Source of the DNA: Endomicrobiales bacterium
Lineage (GTDB): Bacteria; Elusimicrobiota; Endomicrobiia; Endomicrobiales; JAFGGC01
Length of the DNA: 64,000 nucleotides
Assembly (NCBI GenBank): GCA_016930715.1
Contig: JAFGGC010000034.1
Span: 1 to 64,000 of the forward strand
Reading direction: 5' to 3'
Below are positions 41,078 through 49,825 of the stretch, piece by piece. The first letter of the stretch is position 1. Every line of letters starts with the position of its first letter. The position numbers and the translations under genes are program-made. The notes below the pieces were generated by a model, which made no database searches, was not told the origin of the DNA, and was given only the letters and a program-made list of their open reading frames with translations.

Positions 41078-43186
41078 TTAAATCTTGATGTACTTTGTCA
41101 TCAGCCAGGCGACGCCGGAACCTATGATGGCTCCGCCGACCACGTCAACGGGAAAGTGCACCCCTATATAAACCCTGGAGAGCCCGGCCATTAGCGCCAT
41201 CAAATAATACGCCCACCAGTACCTTTTAAACCTCGAAGCGAGATAAGTCGCCACGCCGAACGCTATCTGCGTGTGGCCCGAAGGAAATGAGCCGAGCGTC
41301 AGCTTCTCGTGGAATACCCTCACCGAATCCCCGAAAATGAGAAGAGGCCTCCACCTGTCGAAAGTGTCCTTGAGGACGTGGATGATTATCCCGCCGACGC
41401 TCACTATCCCGATGAGGAGTATCAGTTCGGCGTAAAACTTCTCTCTTTTCGCGTGCCACAGAACAAAACCCACGGCGACTATGACGATCACGAGCATCGT
41501 GTTCACGTTGATCCGCGTGTCGAGCTCCGTGAATTTCCACATGAAGAAATCGACGATGTCTGAGTGAAAATCCCTGTTTATCAACCAGAAAACCTTGTAG
41601 TCCGCCTTCCTTATGCCGGCCATGGACGTCGTTTTGTGGCCGACCAGATTCGACGTGCATTCAGGCGGAAGGTCATTAAGTGAAAACGACGTTCCCCGCC
41701 ATATCCAGAATATCCGCACCTTCCTGCCGTTCCTGTATATTTCTATGGGCTCGAGCTTTTCCCATTTCTTGCAGGGAAAAAGTTGTTGCGGCTCGGCGTA
41801 GAAATAGTCGTTTGTGACGAAGAGCGCGTCCCTGCCGTCCAGGTCAGATAAGTCCCTCTGCCAGAAATCGTAAGCGTCGGCCCTGTCGCTTAAAGTGTAT
41901 ATGCGCGGGTGTTTAGGGGTGTAGAAGCTCAGCTGGCTCGATATGTAGTGCCTGTGCGTGAAAATGAAAGGCCTTTTCTCCCCGGGCGCGGCCAGCAGCC
42001 CGTCAAGCTTATTTCCTACCTCGTGCCAGCCGTAAAGCTCGTTGGTCACGTCTATCTTTTCGGCCCTCGTGATACCATCCTCAATCCTGCGGGCCTCGTC
42101 TTTCGGGAGGAACGCTTCGGGCGGCAGTACCTTGAATATTGCCTGAAGCGGGATAAGAACGGTGATAATGAGCCCAATAGCCCAGGAGACGTAGGTAAAG
42201 TACCTGAACCAGGCCCTGTTCCAGGATTTTATGGTAAGGTCCGTGACGGCTGCCGCAAGGATGAGGTAGCCCATAGCGGGCCAGTGCGGAAGGATTTCGT
42301 TGAAGCTTGCTATGAAATTGAACAGGAAAAGGGTCGGGAATGAAAAAGAAAGAATAAACAGAAAGGCATCGCTCTTTTCCTTCAAATACTTTTTTCCCGC
42401 GTAATAAAGCGAAGCCCAGAACGTGAGGAATAAAAGGGGCGAAACGTACCCGGCCTGCGCGCCGAGGCATTTTCCGAGCAGCGCGAGCGAAAAGTGGGGC
42501 GCGGCATTTCCGAAGCCGTGCCGCAGCTGAAAACCGAAGGACGCGAAATTATTTTGAAGGTTCCATATTATGACGGGCAGAAACACGATGCCTGCGATGG
42601 CGAGCGCGGCGTAGGGTTCGAAGCGCCTGAACCAGTGGCGGTTGTCCTTCGAAAGCGCGAGATAAAAAGCGGCTGAAACCGCCATCAGGACGGCGTTGTA
42701 TTTGCTCAAAAGTCCGAGGCCGAGCAGCGCTCCGAGAGCGTACCACAGGTATCCTTTCTGGTTCCTGGTGAGCTTCCAGAACAGGTAAACGTAGAGCATC
42801 CAGAACACGGAAAGGGGCGTATCGGGTATGGTAAGCACCGAGCCGACGAAAGAAAAAACGGGGGTAACGTTCAAAAGGACGACCGTCCAGAAGGCGGTTT
42901 TTTCGTCGAAGGCGTCTTTCGTCCAGAGGTAGATTATCCAGCATAGGACGAAGAATGCCGCAACGGCTGGAAAACGCACGCCGAATTCGTTATTGCCGAA
43001 TATCAGCGTGAAAAACTTGATAACCCAGGCGACAAAAGGCGGGTGGTCAAAATAGGACAGTTCCGGGTATTGAGTGTAGGTCCAGTAATGGGCCTCGTCT
43101 CCGCTCAGGCCGATGAAACCTATGATCGAGAGCCTCAACAAAGCGGCAGCCGCATTGACTATCCAGAAAAGAGAATAATAGTTCAT
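41078..43186 (-). CDS. GT39 glycosyltransferase fused to a PAP2 phosphatase (702 aa)
   Basis: The N-terminal two thirds is an ArnT/PMT-like GT-C enzyme: 'GLSGDEAHYWTYTQYPELSY' carries the acidic first loop, with 'FDHPPFVAWVIKFF' and many helices. The C-terminal 180 residues form a membrane PAP2 phosphatase with the three catalytic motifs 'KDTFDRWRP' (K-x6-RP), 'SFPSGHTQ' and 'SRVYIGVHFPVD'. PAP2 enzymes dephosphorylate lipid pyrophosphates. The fusion might recycle the polyprenyl phosphate released by sugar transfer, or remove a phosphate and add a sugar on lipid A. It overlaps the upstream polyprenol-phosphate GT2 by ATGA, which would make the donor. Confidence 0.88.
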   Translation of the reverse strand: MNYYSLFWIVNAAAALLRLSIIGFIGLSGDEAHYWTYTQYPELSYFDHPPFVAWVIKFFTLIFGNNEFGVRFPAVAAFFVLCWIIYLWTKDAFDEKTAFWTVVLLNVTPVFSFVGSVLTIPDTPLSVFWMLYVYLFWKLTRNQKGYLWYALGALLGLGLLSKYNAVLMAVSAAFYLALSKDNRHWFRRFEPYAALAIAGIVFLPVIIWNLQNNFASFGFQLRHGFGNAAPHFSLALLGKCLGAQAGYVSPLLFLTFWASLYYAGKKYLKEKSDAFLFILSFSFPTLFLFNFIASFNEILPHWPAMGYLILAAAVTDLTIKSWNRAWFRYFTYVSWAIGLIITVLIPLQAIFKVLPPEAFLPKDEARRIEDGITRAEKIDVTNELYGWHEVGNKLDGLLAAPGEKRPFIFTHRHYISSQLSFYTPKHPRIYTLSDRADAYDFWQRDLSDLDGRDALFVTNDYFYAEPQQLFPCKKWEKLEPIEIYRNGRKVRIFWIWRGTSFSLNDLPPECTSNLVGHKTTSMAGIRKADYKVFWLINRDFHSDIVDFFMWKFTELDTRINVNTMLVIVIVAVGFVLWHAKREKFYAELILLIGIVSVGGIIIHVLKDTFDRWRPLLIFGDSVRVFHEKLTLGSFPSGHTQIAFGVATYLASRFKRYWWAYYLMALMAGLSRVYIGVHFPVDVVGGAIIGSGVAWLMTKYIKI

Positions 43187-43890
43187 AGCGGGTCGTTCCC
43201 CGAAAATTTCAGTTTCAATACCCTGAACAGGTATTTTACCAGGGTGGAAGATTTAAGCTTGGACTCGCCGCGCGCGCGGGGCAGGAACTCGATGGGGACT
43301 TCCTTTATCTTCAAACCGTATTGTTTCGCGTAAAAGAGCACTTCGGTCACTATGAAGGGGTCCCGGGCATTCAGGCGGGGCACTATCTTTCCGAGCGCTT
43401 CTCTCGTGAAAACCCTGAAACCGGACGTCGGGTCGGAGACCTTGATGCCGAGGATCGCGCTCAGATACCTCCGCGCGAACATGCTGACCGCCTGCCGGGC
43501 GAACGACCTGTGTTCGTCCTTTCCGCCGGCCACGTATCTTGAACCCACGACAATGTCGTTTCCTTCGGTTTGCGCGTGCAGCACGGGTATGAATCTCGGG
43601 GAGTGGGAACCGTCGCCGTCCATTTCCACCACGAATTCCGCCCCCATTTCAAGCGCCTTTTTGAAGCCGTCTATGCCGGCCCATCCGCGCCCCCGCCTTT
43701 CTTTCCTTAGCAGCAGGTGCACCCGGTTGTCGTTTTTCGACATCTCTTCCACTATTTTTGACGTGCCGTCCGGTGAATCGTCGTCCGCGACCAGGACGTG
43801 GATATCCAGAGGCAGGGCAAGTATCTCATCGATAAGGTTTTTAATGTTTTCCGACTCGTTGTAAGTCGGTATCACCGCGGTTATCAGCAT
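43183..43890 (-). CDS. Polyprenol-phosphate mannosyl/glycosyltransferase (GT2, DPM1-like)
   Basis: A 235-residue soluble GT2 enzyme with 'TAVIPTYNESENIKNLIDEIL', 'HVLVADDDSPDGTSKIVEEM', the DxD in 'VVEMDGDGSHSP' and the ending 'EFLPRARGESKLKSSTLVKYL', all typical of DPM1-like synthases. It loads a sugar on polyprenyl phosphate for use by GT-C enzymes, and its stop overlaps the start of the GT39-PAP2 fusion, so the pair probably form a donor/transferase unit. The start is near the upstream gene's stop (4 bases). Confidence 0.9.
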   Translation of the reverse strand: MLITAVIPTYNESENIKNLIDEILALPLDIHVLVADDDSPDGTSKIVEEMSKNDNRVHLLLRKERRGRGWAGIDGFKKALEMGAEFVVEMDGDGSHSPRFIPVLHAQTEGNDIVVGSRYVAGGKDEHRSFARQAVSMFARRYLSAILGIKVSDPTSGFRVFTREALGKIVPRLNARDPFIVTEVLFYAKQYGLKIKEVPIEFLPRARGESKLKSSTLVKYLFRVLKLKFSGNDPL

Positions 43891-43894
43891 AAGT

Positions 43895-45019
43895 TCATTT
43901 CTTAAGGAGCTTTTCGGCGGCTTTAATTACCGTTTGAGGTGAAATCCGCTTCATGCAATCCGGCTTGACGCCGCATCTCGGAAGATAGCAGCATACGCAT
44001 TTCGCGGGGGAAACTATCTTCTTTCCGAGGCCGTACATTTCGATTTCCGGGGCGGAAGTCGGGCCAAAGAAAGCAAGGACCTTTTTACCGAGTCCCAGCG
44101 CCGCGTGAAGCGCCAAAGTGTCCCCGGTCACGACAAGGTCGCACAGGTTCAAAAGGGCGAAAAAATCGGGTATTGAATTGTGAGTCCCCGCCGAGACCGC
44201 TTTTCCGCGGGCCGTGCTTATTAGCTTTTTGACAAGGCCGGCTTCTTCGGGCCCGCCGAAAAGGAGGACCTTGTAACCTTTGGAATGAAGATGATCGATT
44301 AATTTCACGTAGCCCTTGTCGGTCCACTTCTTGTGCTTCCACCGCCTTCCCGCCCCGGGGTTTATGCCTATGACCTTTTTTCCTTTAAGGGCGTGCCTGC
44401 GGGCGAACGCGCGGGCCTTTTTCCTGGACGTTCTTGAAAGCGGCGTGCAGATGGGATAATCGGATTTCGGAAGGCCGGCGATCCTTGACATCCAGTATTG
44501 ATAGGTTTTTCTGTTGGCCTTTTTTTTGTCGTCGAACGCGCTCATTTCGAGCCATTTCTCCGCGTATGAGTTGGAACAGGCGATCTTTCTTGTGCCGTCG
44601 AGCCAGAACCCGTATTTTTTGGAGGCCTGCGCCAGGGACTGAAGCTGAAGGCTTTCGGGGGCTAGGTCGAGGTTTATCGAAACGTCGAAGAATTCCGCAG
44701 CGAGTTTCGAAAGTATGTTCTTGTCCGGGAACCAGATACGCTTTATTAGGGGGTTGCCTTTGAGAATATCAGCGGACTCTTTAAAAACCAGCCAGGTTAT
44801 CTCCGATTTCGGGGATTTTTTCTTGAGGCCGTCGGCGAGGAAGGTCGTCCTCAGGACGTCGCCCATCGCTCCGAGCTTGATTATGAGGATCTTCTGGCGC
44901 GCGCGGTTATCCCCGCGGACGCTCTTGAAATGTCCGCAGCCGCGGCAATGGACCCCGCTTTTTTTATGGAAAACGCAGGGCCTGTCGAGCGGAAAATGGG
45001 CGCAGTCGGTTTTGATCAT
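43895..45019 (-). CDS. Family 9 glycosyltransferase (heptosyltransferase-like) with N-terminal Cys motif
   Basis: A 374-residue GT9 enzyme: 'ILIIKLGAMGDVLRTTFLADGL' in the N-terminal half, 'VIGINPGAGRRWKHKKW', 'YKVLLFGGPEEAGLVKKL' and 'LVVTGDTLALHAALGLGKKVLAFFGPT' in the C-terminal half. The first 35 residues hold six or so cysteine/histidine residues ('DRPCVFHK', 'CRGCGHF') that may bind metal or a cluster, and the last part has 'CVCCYLPRCGVKPDCM'. Such cysteine tails recur in GT9 proteins that act on LPS core. It is the first gene of a minus operon and diverges from larE. Confidence 0.85.
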   Translation of the reverse strand: MIKTDCAHFPLDRPCVFHKKSGVHCRGCGHFKSVRGDNRARQKILIIKLGAMGDVLRTTFLADGLKKKSPKSEITWLVFKESADILKGNPLIKRIWFPDKNILSKLAAEFFDVSINLDLAPESLQLQSLAQASKKYGFWLDGTRKIACSNSYAEKWLEMSAFDDKKKANRKTYQYWMSRIAGLPKSDYPICTPLSRTSRKKARAFARRHALKGKKVIGINPGAGRRWKHKKWTDKGYVKLIDHLHSKGYKVLLFGGPEEAGLVKKLISTARGKAVSAGTHNSIPDFFALLNLCDLVVTGDTLALHAALGLGKKVLAFFGPTSAPEIEMYGLGKKIVSPAKCVCCYLPRCGVKPDCMKRISPQTVIKAAEKLLKK

Positions 45020-45091
45020 CCGCCAATCCTAATGGGTTTCATTTTTGCCGAGAAATTATGCCGGCGGATGCCGCCGCAAGCGCATAGGGAA

Positions 45092-45097
45092 ATTATA
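45092..45097 (-). promoter_or_regulatory. Candidate -10 element for the minus-strand GT9 operon
   Basis: The minus strand reads TATAAT here, about 75 bases upstream of the GT9 start at 45019. No convincing -35 is found 16-18 bases further up. A short GC hairpin (45062-45076) follows in the predicted leader. Low confidence. Confidence 0.35.
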
Positions 45098-45165
45098 ATA
45101 TAGTTATTGTTATGCGGCTTCATCGAGGAAAGATTAGCAAATTTTTATTTTTCCGTCAAATATGA

Positions 45166-45171
45166 TACAAT
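45166..45171 (+). promoter_or_regulatory. Candidate -10 element for larE, suggesting a near-leaderless mRNA
   Basis: TACAAT lies only 9 bases before the larE ATG at 45181, and no Shine-Dalgarno sequence stands in front of that ATG. A start near 45178 would leave almost no leader. The upstream T-rich stretch gives only a weak -35. It resembles the arrangement at 51110-51151. Confidence 0.4.
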
Positions 45172-45180
45172 ACACCAGCC

Positions 45181-45984
45181 ATGAAGAAATTGCTGAAACT
45201 TGACGGCCTTTTGAACCGGTACGGCAGGGTGCTGGTGGCTTTTTCAGGAGGGGTTGATTCCTCTTTTCTTCTGGCGAGAGCCGTGAAGGTGCTGGGCGTA
45301 AAAAACGTGCTCGCGGCTACCGCGGTAAGCGAAACATATCCTGAAGACGAGCTTGATTTATCCAGAAAGGTTGCGCGAAAAATAGGCGCGAGGCAGTTGT
45401 TCGTTGTCACGCGGGAATTGAAAAACAGGAAGTTCAGCGCGAATCCCAGGAACCGCTGCTTCTACTGCAAGGACGAGCTGTTCTCCAGGCTGTCAAAAAT
45501 AGCCGGAAATAAAGGGATGGCGCTCTGCGACGGCACGAACGCTTCCGACGCCTTCGATTTCAGGCCCGGGCGGCTTGCAGCCAGAAAATGGGGGGTGCGT
45601 TCTCCCATGCTCGATGCTGGTCTGACGAAGGACGATATAAGGAAGGAAAGCAGGAAGATGCGGCTTCCTACCTGGAACCTTCCCGCTCAGGCGTGCCTTG
45701 CCTCTCGCTTTCCGTACGGCAGCCGTTTGAGCGCCGGTGAGCTTGAAAAGGTCGAGAAAGGGGAGAAATACCTTAAAAAAAAGGGTTTCAGGGTCGTCCG
45801 AATCAGGCATCACGGCGAAACGGCGAGAATCGAGACGGGAAAGAACGAATTGGGCAGGCTTTTGCGATTGAAGTATGACGTTTCAAGGAGGCTGAAAAGG
45901 CTCGGGTGGGGCTGTGTTACGGTTGACCCCCGCGGTTACAGGACAGGAAGCCTCAATGCTTCCGGCGGGATAAAAGGAAAGTGA
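45181..45984 (+). CDS. larE: ATP-dependent sacrificial sulfur transferase LarE
   Basis: LarE adenylates and thiolates the pyridinium dicarboxylate precursor of the nickel-pincer cofactor, donating sulfur from its own cysteine or from a cluster. The PP-loop 'SGGVDSS' is at residues 22-28, then 'ATAVSETYPEDELDLSRKVA', 'RNRCFYCKDELFSRL' and 'LCDGTNASDAFDFRPGRLA', with the candidate sulfur-donor cysteine C172 in 'LPAQACLASRFPYG'. Two further cysteines in 'CFYCKDE' could bind a cluster. It is 267 residues long, a usual size. No larB or larC is seen nearby, so its role here may be separate from lactate racemase. Confidence 0.93.
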   Translation: MKKLLKLDGLLNRYGRVLVAFSGGVDSSFLLARAVKVLGVKNVLAATAVSETYPEDELDLSRKVARKIGARQLFVVTRELKNRKFSANPRNRCFYCKDELFSRLSKIAGNKGMALCDGTNASDAFDFRPGRLAARKWGVRSPMLDAGLTKDDIRKESRKMRLPTWNLPAQACLASRFPYGSRLSAGELEKVEKGEKYLKKKGFRVVRIRHHGETARIETGKNELGRLLRLKYDVSRRLKRLGWGCVTVDPRGYRTGSLNASGGIKGK

Positions 45985-46003
45985 AATATTTTCAATAAAT
46001 ATC

Positions 46004-46031
46004 TTGAAAAAGCGGAAAAAACAAGTAGAAT
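46004..46031 (+). promoter_or_regulatory. Sigma-70-type promoter upstream of the decarboxylase leader
   Basis: TTGAAA at 46004-46009, a 16-base spacer and TAGAAT at 46026-46031. Transcription would start near 46038, leaving a leader of about 225 bases before the coding start at 46264. Confidence 0.55.
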
Positions 46032-46037
46032 ATTGGT

Positions 46038-46263
46038 GATGCAAATGGAGCATTCGGATACAAATAGCGGTTCTTTGCAAAAATTTATATTCAAATACGT
46101 GAAAATGACCCGCCCGCGCTGAACGCGCCATCAATAATCACGGCTACTTGTCATATTGATGCCACGATTTCGGCGGGTCAAACGAGCGCGCTGTTGAACT
46201 TGAATTTGCAGCCCTTTAAGTATCTGCGCGGTCACCAATGCAAAATACGAGAGGTATTTTCGT
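46038..46263 (+). ncRNA. Structured 5' leader of the decarboxylase gene (candidate cis-regulatory RNA)
   Basis: The 279-base gap after larE holds no gene. Bases 46106-46114 (TGACCCGCC) pair perfectly with 46172-46180 (GGCGGGTCA). The following bases 46115-46120 (CGCGCT) can pair with 46185-46190 (AGCGCG), which lie just outside the first stem, so the two stems would form an H-type pseudoknot. A smaller GCAG/CTGC hairpin follows near 46208-46230 before the GAGAGG ribosome site. No known riboswitch class is recognised. A leader controlling polyamine synthesis is inferred from position. Confidence 0.45.
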
Positions 46264-47718
46264 TTGAAAAAACAGATAAAGGCACCTCTTTTTGAAACTC
46301 TTCTTTCTCACGCCAAAAGGGACGTCGTTTCGTTCCACACGCCTGGGCACAAGAACGGCAGGAGCATAGATTCGAAACTGAAATCCTTCACGGGTGAGGA
46401 CGTGTACTCTTTCGACGTCACGGTTTTTCCCGAAGTCGATTCCCTTCACGATCCGACCGGCCCGATAAAAAAGGCGCAGGAGCTTATGGCTCAGGCTTAC
46501 GGGGTGAAGAATTCTTTTTTTCTCGTGAACGGTTCCTCGCAGGGCAACATCGCCATGTTCATGGCGGCTTGCGACCCCGGGGATTCAGTTATAATCTCAA
46601 GGAGCTCCCATAAATCCATAATGTCGGGCGTCATACTTTCAGGCGTTTGGCCGATCTGGATACAGCCGAAGATAGACCAGAACCTCGACATAATTTTCAA
46701 TTCATCAGCCGACGAGATAAAGGACGCTCTCGACAAGTTCCCGGAAGCGAAGGCGGTGTTCGTCACAAGCCCCACGTACAACGGCGTGACTATGGACCTT
46801 TTCAAGATAGCGGAACTCTGTCACTCGCGGGGTAAAATACTGCTTGTTGACGAAGCGCACGGGCCGCATCTTAAATTCCATCAGGACCTTCCGGTTTCCG
46901 CCGTGGAAGCGGGAGCTGACCTTTGCGTGCAGTCGACGCACAAGATACTTTCCGCGATGAGCCAGGGTTCGGTGCTTCACTTCAACTCGGACCTGATTGA
47001 CTTCAACAGGGTCAGGAAGATAGTTTCTCTTCTTCAGACCACAAGCCCGAATTACCTCGTCCTTGCCAGCATAGACCTTGCGCGCCGCCAGGCTTTTGTA
47101 CAGGGTGAAGCGATGCTTGAAAAGGTGATGCAGGCGGCTGACTACGGCAGGAAAAAAATAAACCAACTCGGGAAATTCACGTGTTTCACCAGGCAGCACA
47201 TAATGAGCCTCGGCTATGACCTTGACCCCACCAAGCTTACCATAAACGTGACGCGCACGGGTTTTTCCGGATACCAGATTGAAGATATCCTCGCCAAGGA
47301 GTATAATGTCCAGGTTGACTGCGCCGACATCTTCAATGTGATAGCCATAATGGGTATGGGGTCCGACAAGAGCGACGTCAACGCCCTCGTGGACGCGCTC
47401 GAAGAGATAGAGGACAAGTACCAGGGGCAGCAGCAGAACTGGATACTCCAGATACCTTCGCTTTCCACCGAGATGGTCATGATGCCGAGGGACGTTTATT
47501 TCGCCGCGAAAACGAAACGCGTTCCCTTGAGCAAAGCGGTCGGATACATTTCGGCGCAGACGCTCACGCCGTACCCTCCGGGAATTCCGGTCCTAATACC
47601 GGGGGAGAGAATAACCAAGGAGATTTCTGATTACCTCACGGACATGTCCGCAAAGGACATCAGGGTAAGCGGTCAGGAAACGGAAACGTTGAGGACGCTA
47701 AAAGTGGTTGTCACATAA
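46264..47718 (+). CDS. Arginine/lysine/ornithine decarboxylase (PLP fold type I)
   Basis: The 484-residue protein has the family order 'VVSFHTPGHKNGRSID', 'LVNGSSQGNIAMFMA', 'ISRSSHKSIMSG', 'VDEAHGPHLKFH' and the PLP lysine K227 in 'STHKILSAMSQGSVLH', with a C-terminal domain ending 'PPGIPVLIPGERI'. Short forms of this class are usually biosynthetic arginine decarboxylases of the SpeA/AdiA-like type that feed polyamine synthesis. Substrate cannot be fixed from sequence. The start is the TTG at 46264 with GAGAGG upstream; a promoter and a long structured leader precede it. Confidence 0.9.
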   Translation: MKKQIKAPLFETLLSHAKRDVVSFHTPGHKNGRSIDSKLKSFTGEDVYSFDVTVFPEVDSLHDPTGPIKKAQELMAQAYGVKNSFFLVNGSSQGNIAMFMAACDPGDSVIISRSSHKSIMSGVILSGVWPIWIQPKIDQNLDIIFNSSADEIKDALDKFPEAKAVFVTSPTYNGVTMDLFKIAELCHSRGKILLVDEAHGPHLKFHQDLPVSAVEAGADLCVQSTHKILSAMSQGSVLHFNSDLIDFNRVRKIVSLLQTTSPNYLVLASIDLARRQAFVQGEAMLEKVMQAADYGRKKINQLGKFTCFTRQHIMSLGYDLDPTKLTINVTRTGFSGYQIEDILAKEYNVQVDCADIFNVIAIMGMGSDKSDVNALVDALEEIEDKYQGQQQNWILQIPSLSTEMVMMPRDVYFAAKTKRVPLSKAVGYISAQTLTPYPPGIPVLIPGERITKEISDYLTDMSAKDIRVSGQETETLRTLKVVVT

Positions 47719-47741
47719 TTCAACTAAAAAGGGAGATAGAA

Positions 47742-48080
47742 ATGAACAAAAGGGAGATGGAAAAATTCAAAAAGATTCTTATCGAGAAAAGGAACGACCT
47801 GCTTGACGTGGTAAAAAAGAAAAAGGAACAGGACCTTACCGAGGGCGAGATCGGAGACGAGATAGACAACGCGCTTCAGAATATCGAAAAGGAAATGTTG
47901 TTCGAGCTTGCCGACAATGAAAAAGTGATACTTGACGCCATAGAGTCCGCTTTGAGACGCATCGAGAAAGGGACCTACGGGCACTGCGAGTCCTGCAAGG
48001 ACAAGATAAAGGAAAAACGCCTCAAGGCCATACCCTGGGTTAGATACTGCATAGAATGCCAGGAGAAACTGGAGGGCTAA
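47742..48080 (+). CDS. DksA/TraR-type zinc-finger protein
   Basis: A 112-residue protein with an N-terminal coiled-coil pair and a C4 zinc finger C-x2-C-x17-C-x2-C ('CESC' ... 'CIEC') in the C-terminal third. DksA/TraR-like proteins insert the coiled coil into the secondary channel of RNA polymerase. The tip residues of classical DksA (DxxDxA) are not evident; the loop reads 'EIGDEIDNALQ'. The ATG at 47742 follows AAGGGAG. It ends the plus-strand run and converges with cpaA across a palindromic repeat. Confidence 0.85.
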   Translation: MNKREMEKFKKILIEKRNDLLDVVKKKKEQDLTEGEIGDEIDNALQNIEKEMLFELADNEKVILDAIESALRRIEKGTYGHCESCKDKIKEKRLKAIPWVRYCIECQEKLEG

Positions 48081-48087
48081 GAAAAAA

Positions 48088-48187
48088 ATGATTACACCGG
48101 TTTTTTACGTCGATTGCACAGATGAACCTGATACAACGTATTTTAACTGTCAATCCGTGTAATCGTTTTTGAAATCCGTGTAATCAT
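48088..48187. repeat. Palindromic dispersed repeat, copy B (between dksA-like gene and prepilin peptidase)
   Basis: Starts ATGATTACACCGGTTT (48088-48103) and ends AAATCCGTGTAATCAT (48172-48187), an inverted repeat with two mismatches. Internal units GATTGCACAGAT (48112-48123) and AATCCGTGTAATC (48152-48164) make a second pair. It fills the convergent gap and touches the stop codon of the minus-strand gene. Confidence 0.85.
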
Positions 48188-48699
48188 TATTTGTGGAGTT
48201 CGAACCACCTGACCGCCAGGCCTGCTGAAAGAAAAACGGCATAGGGCAGAAAGGTGGTTTTTCCTTTGTCGAATTTAAGGCCGTCCGGTATCTTGAAAGT
48301 GACAAGCATATAAAGCCCGGCGAACACCTGCTTTAGCGTCGTTAGGAAACGCTTTTCCTTTATGAGCACGAACACGGCCGCGATACCGGCTATCGCGGCG
48401 CCGTAGAACCCGCCCCAGAGCGCGGATTCGGCTCCAAGAAGACTGCCGGCCCCCATCATGAACTTAACGTCACCGGCCCCGACGCCGCCGAAAAGATAAA
48501 AGGCGAACAAGAAAAGAAATCCCGCGCATATGCCGAAGAACGGATCCTTCAGCCCGTTCAAGCCGCCCTCGAGAAAACCCATCAGCAGTCCCGCCGCCAT
48601 TGCCGGAAATGAAACCGCGTTATAGACCTTTCTCTTGCTGGTATCAGTGTAGGCGCAGGCGGCTATGTAGATGAAGAACACGATATCCTTGATTTCCAA
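48187..48699 (-). CDS. Type IV prepilin peptidase (A24, CpaA/PilD core)
   Basis: A membrane aspartic protease of 170 residues with the two catalytic Asp in 'AYTDTSKRKVYN' and 'GAGDVKFM'. It lacks the N-terminal methyltransferase-like cysteine domain of full PilD and is the size of CpaA. It would process type IV pilin or Tad-type prepilins or pseudopilins. The start is a TTG at 48699 with AAGGAA upstream on the minus strand. It is the last of a three-gene minus operon. Confidence 0.88.
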   Translation of the reverse strand: MEIKDIVFFIYIAACAYTDTSKRKVYNAVSFPAMAAGLLMGFLEGGLNGLKDPFFGICAGFLFLFAFYLFGGVGAGDVKFMMGAGSLLGAESALWGGFYGAAIAGIAAVFVLIKEKRFLTTLKQVFAGLYMLVTFKIPDGLKFDKGKTTFLPYAVFLSAGLAVRWFELHK

Positions 48700-48703
48700 T
48701 ATT

Positions 48704-49825
48704 CTATTCCTTTTCGATGACGATTCTTGTTATCTCGTTTTTTGAAAAAAGCCGCATCGGAGGGCCCCAGTAGTTTGTACCGGGAGACGTGTAGCACCAT
48801 GAATCACCTTTCTTGTACAGGCCGATCGGGTACTTGAACGCCAACCGCACGATGATGTCCATTGGCGGTATCTGCCCGGCGTGGGTGTGCCCCGAGAGCT
48901 GCAGGAGAACGCCGAGCTTCTGCGCGGCATCGAAGGTGTCCGGTCTGTGCGAAAGAAGTATTGCCGGAAGCCTTTTGTCCTCAGGCGCGATTTTTGCGAA
49001 TACTTCTTCCAGGACGGGCAGCGCTCCGGGCCCCCTAGAGCTTATGTCGTCGTCGATACCCATTATTATGAGGCCGCCGGCCTTTTCAAACGAATTCCTT
49101 ATCGCCTTGATGCCTGATGACTCCGCAAGGCATATGAAATTTTCCATTCCCGCGTAGAATTCGTGGTTCCCGGTAACGGCGAACACGCCGTATCTTGCTC
49201 TTAATTCTTTCAGGACATTGGAGAAGGTTTTGGTCTCGCACAGGTTCGCGTCAACCAGGTCGCCGGTTATGAACACCGCGTCTGGATCCAGCGAATTCGT
49301 CATCTCGACGATTTTGGCGACCCGTGTCGGAGAGGTATAATTATTTATGTGGATATCGGTGAGATGCACGATCGAGAGCGGTTCCGGCCGCGCGAGCCTT
49401 CCGGTCTTGATTTTTATTTCTCTTATGGAAGGCAGCCTGGTGCCGTTAAAAAGCGCGTAGGACGATAAAACGGTTATCAATAGGACGCAGAACAGGGTGC
49501 CCTGCCTGATAAAAGCCTGCGAGCGGAAGAATATTCTCAAAATGTCGAAAACAAGGAAAACGCTCACCGCTATCGAAAGCGTGCCAAGCCACACGGTTCC
49601 GGAAAACTCAAAGAACTTGAGGAACACGTTATAGGCGCGCCTTGAGATGAATTCGCCCAGTACGAACGAAAGCCCCGCGGAGAGAAAGAACAGCCGCAGC
49701 AGCCATCTCGCGTTACCCGCAAGGAGGAAACCTTTCGCGACGTGAATGTATGCATAGTAATGCATGCCGAAAAAAACGGACAAAAAAACAGTCAGAAAAA
49801 CAACGAAGGCAATGGTATTATGCAT
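48704..49825 (-). CDS. Membrane-anchored metallophosphoesterase (YkuE/YaeI-like)
   Basis: The first 140 residues include four hydrophobic helices. A calcineurin-like phosphoesterase domain follows with all expected metal motifs: 'VHLTDIHINNY', 'VFITGDLVDA', 'VTGNHEFYAG', 'LLSHRPDTFD' and 'QLSGHTHAGQIPP'. Such proteins hydrolyse phosphodiesters in or on membrane lipids. The start overlaps the end of the MFS gene by 8 bases and the end lies 5 bases before the prepilin peptidase. The substrate is unknown. Confidence 0.9.
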   Translation of the reverse strand: MHNTIAFVVFLTVFLSVFFGMHYYAYIHVAKGFLLAGNARWLLRLFFLSAGLSFVLGEFISRRAYNVFLKFFEFSGTVWLGTLSIAVSVFLVFDILRIFFRSQAFIRQGTLFCVLLITVLSSYALFNGTRLPSIREIKIKTGRLARPEPLSIVHLTDIHINNYTSPTRVAKIVEMTNSLDPDAVFITGDLVDANLCETKTFSNVLKELRARYGVFAVTGNHEFYAGMENFICLAESSGIKAIRNSFEKAGGLIIMGIDDDISSRGPGALPVLEEVFAKIAPEDKRLPAILLSHRPDTFDAAQKLGVLLQLSGHTHAGQIPPMDIIVRLAFKYPIGLYKKGDSWCYTSPGTNYWGPPMRLFSKNEITRIVIEKE

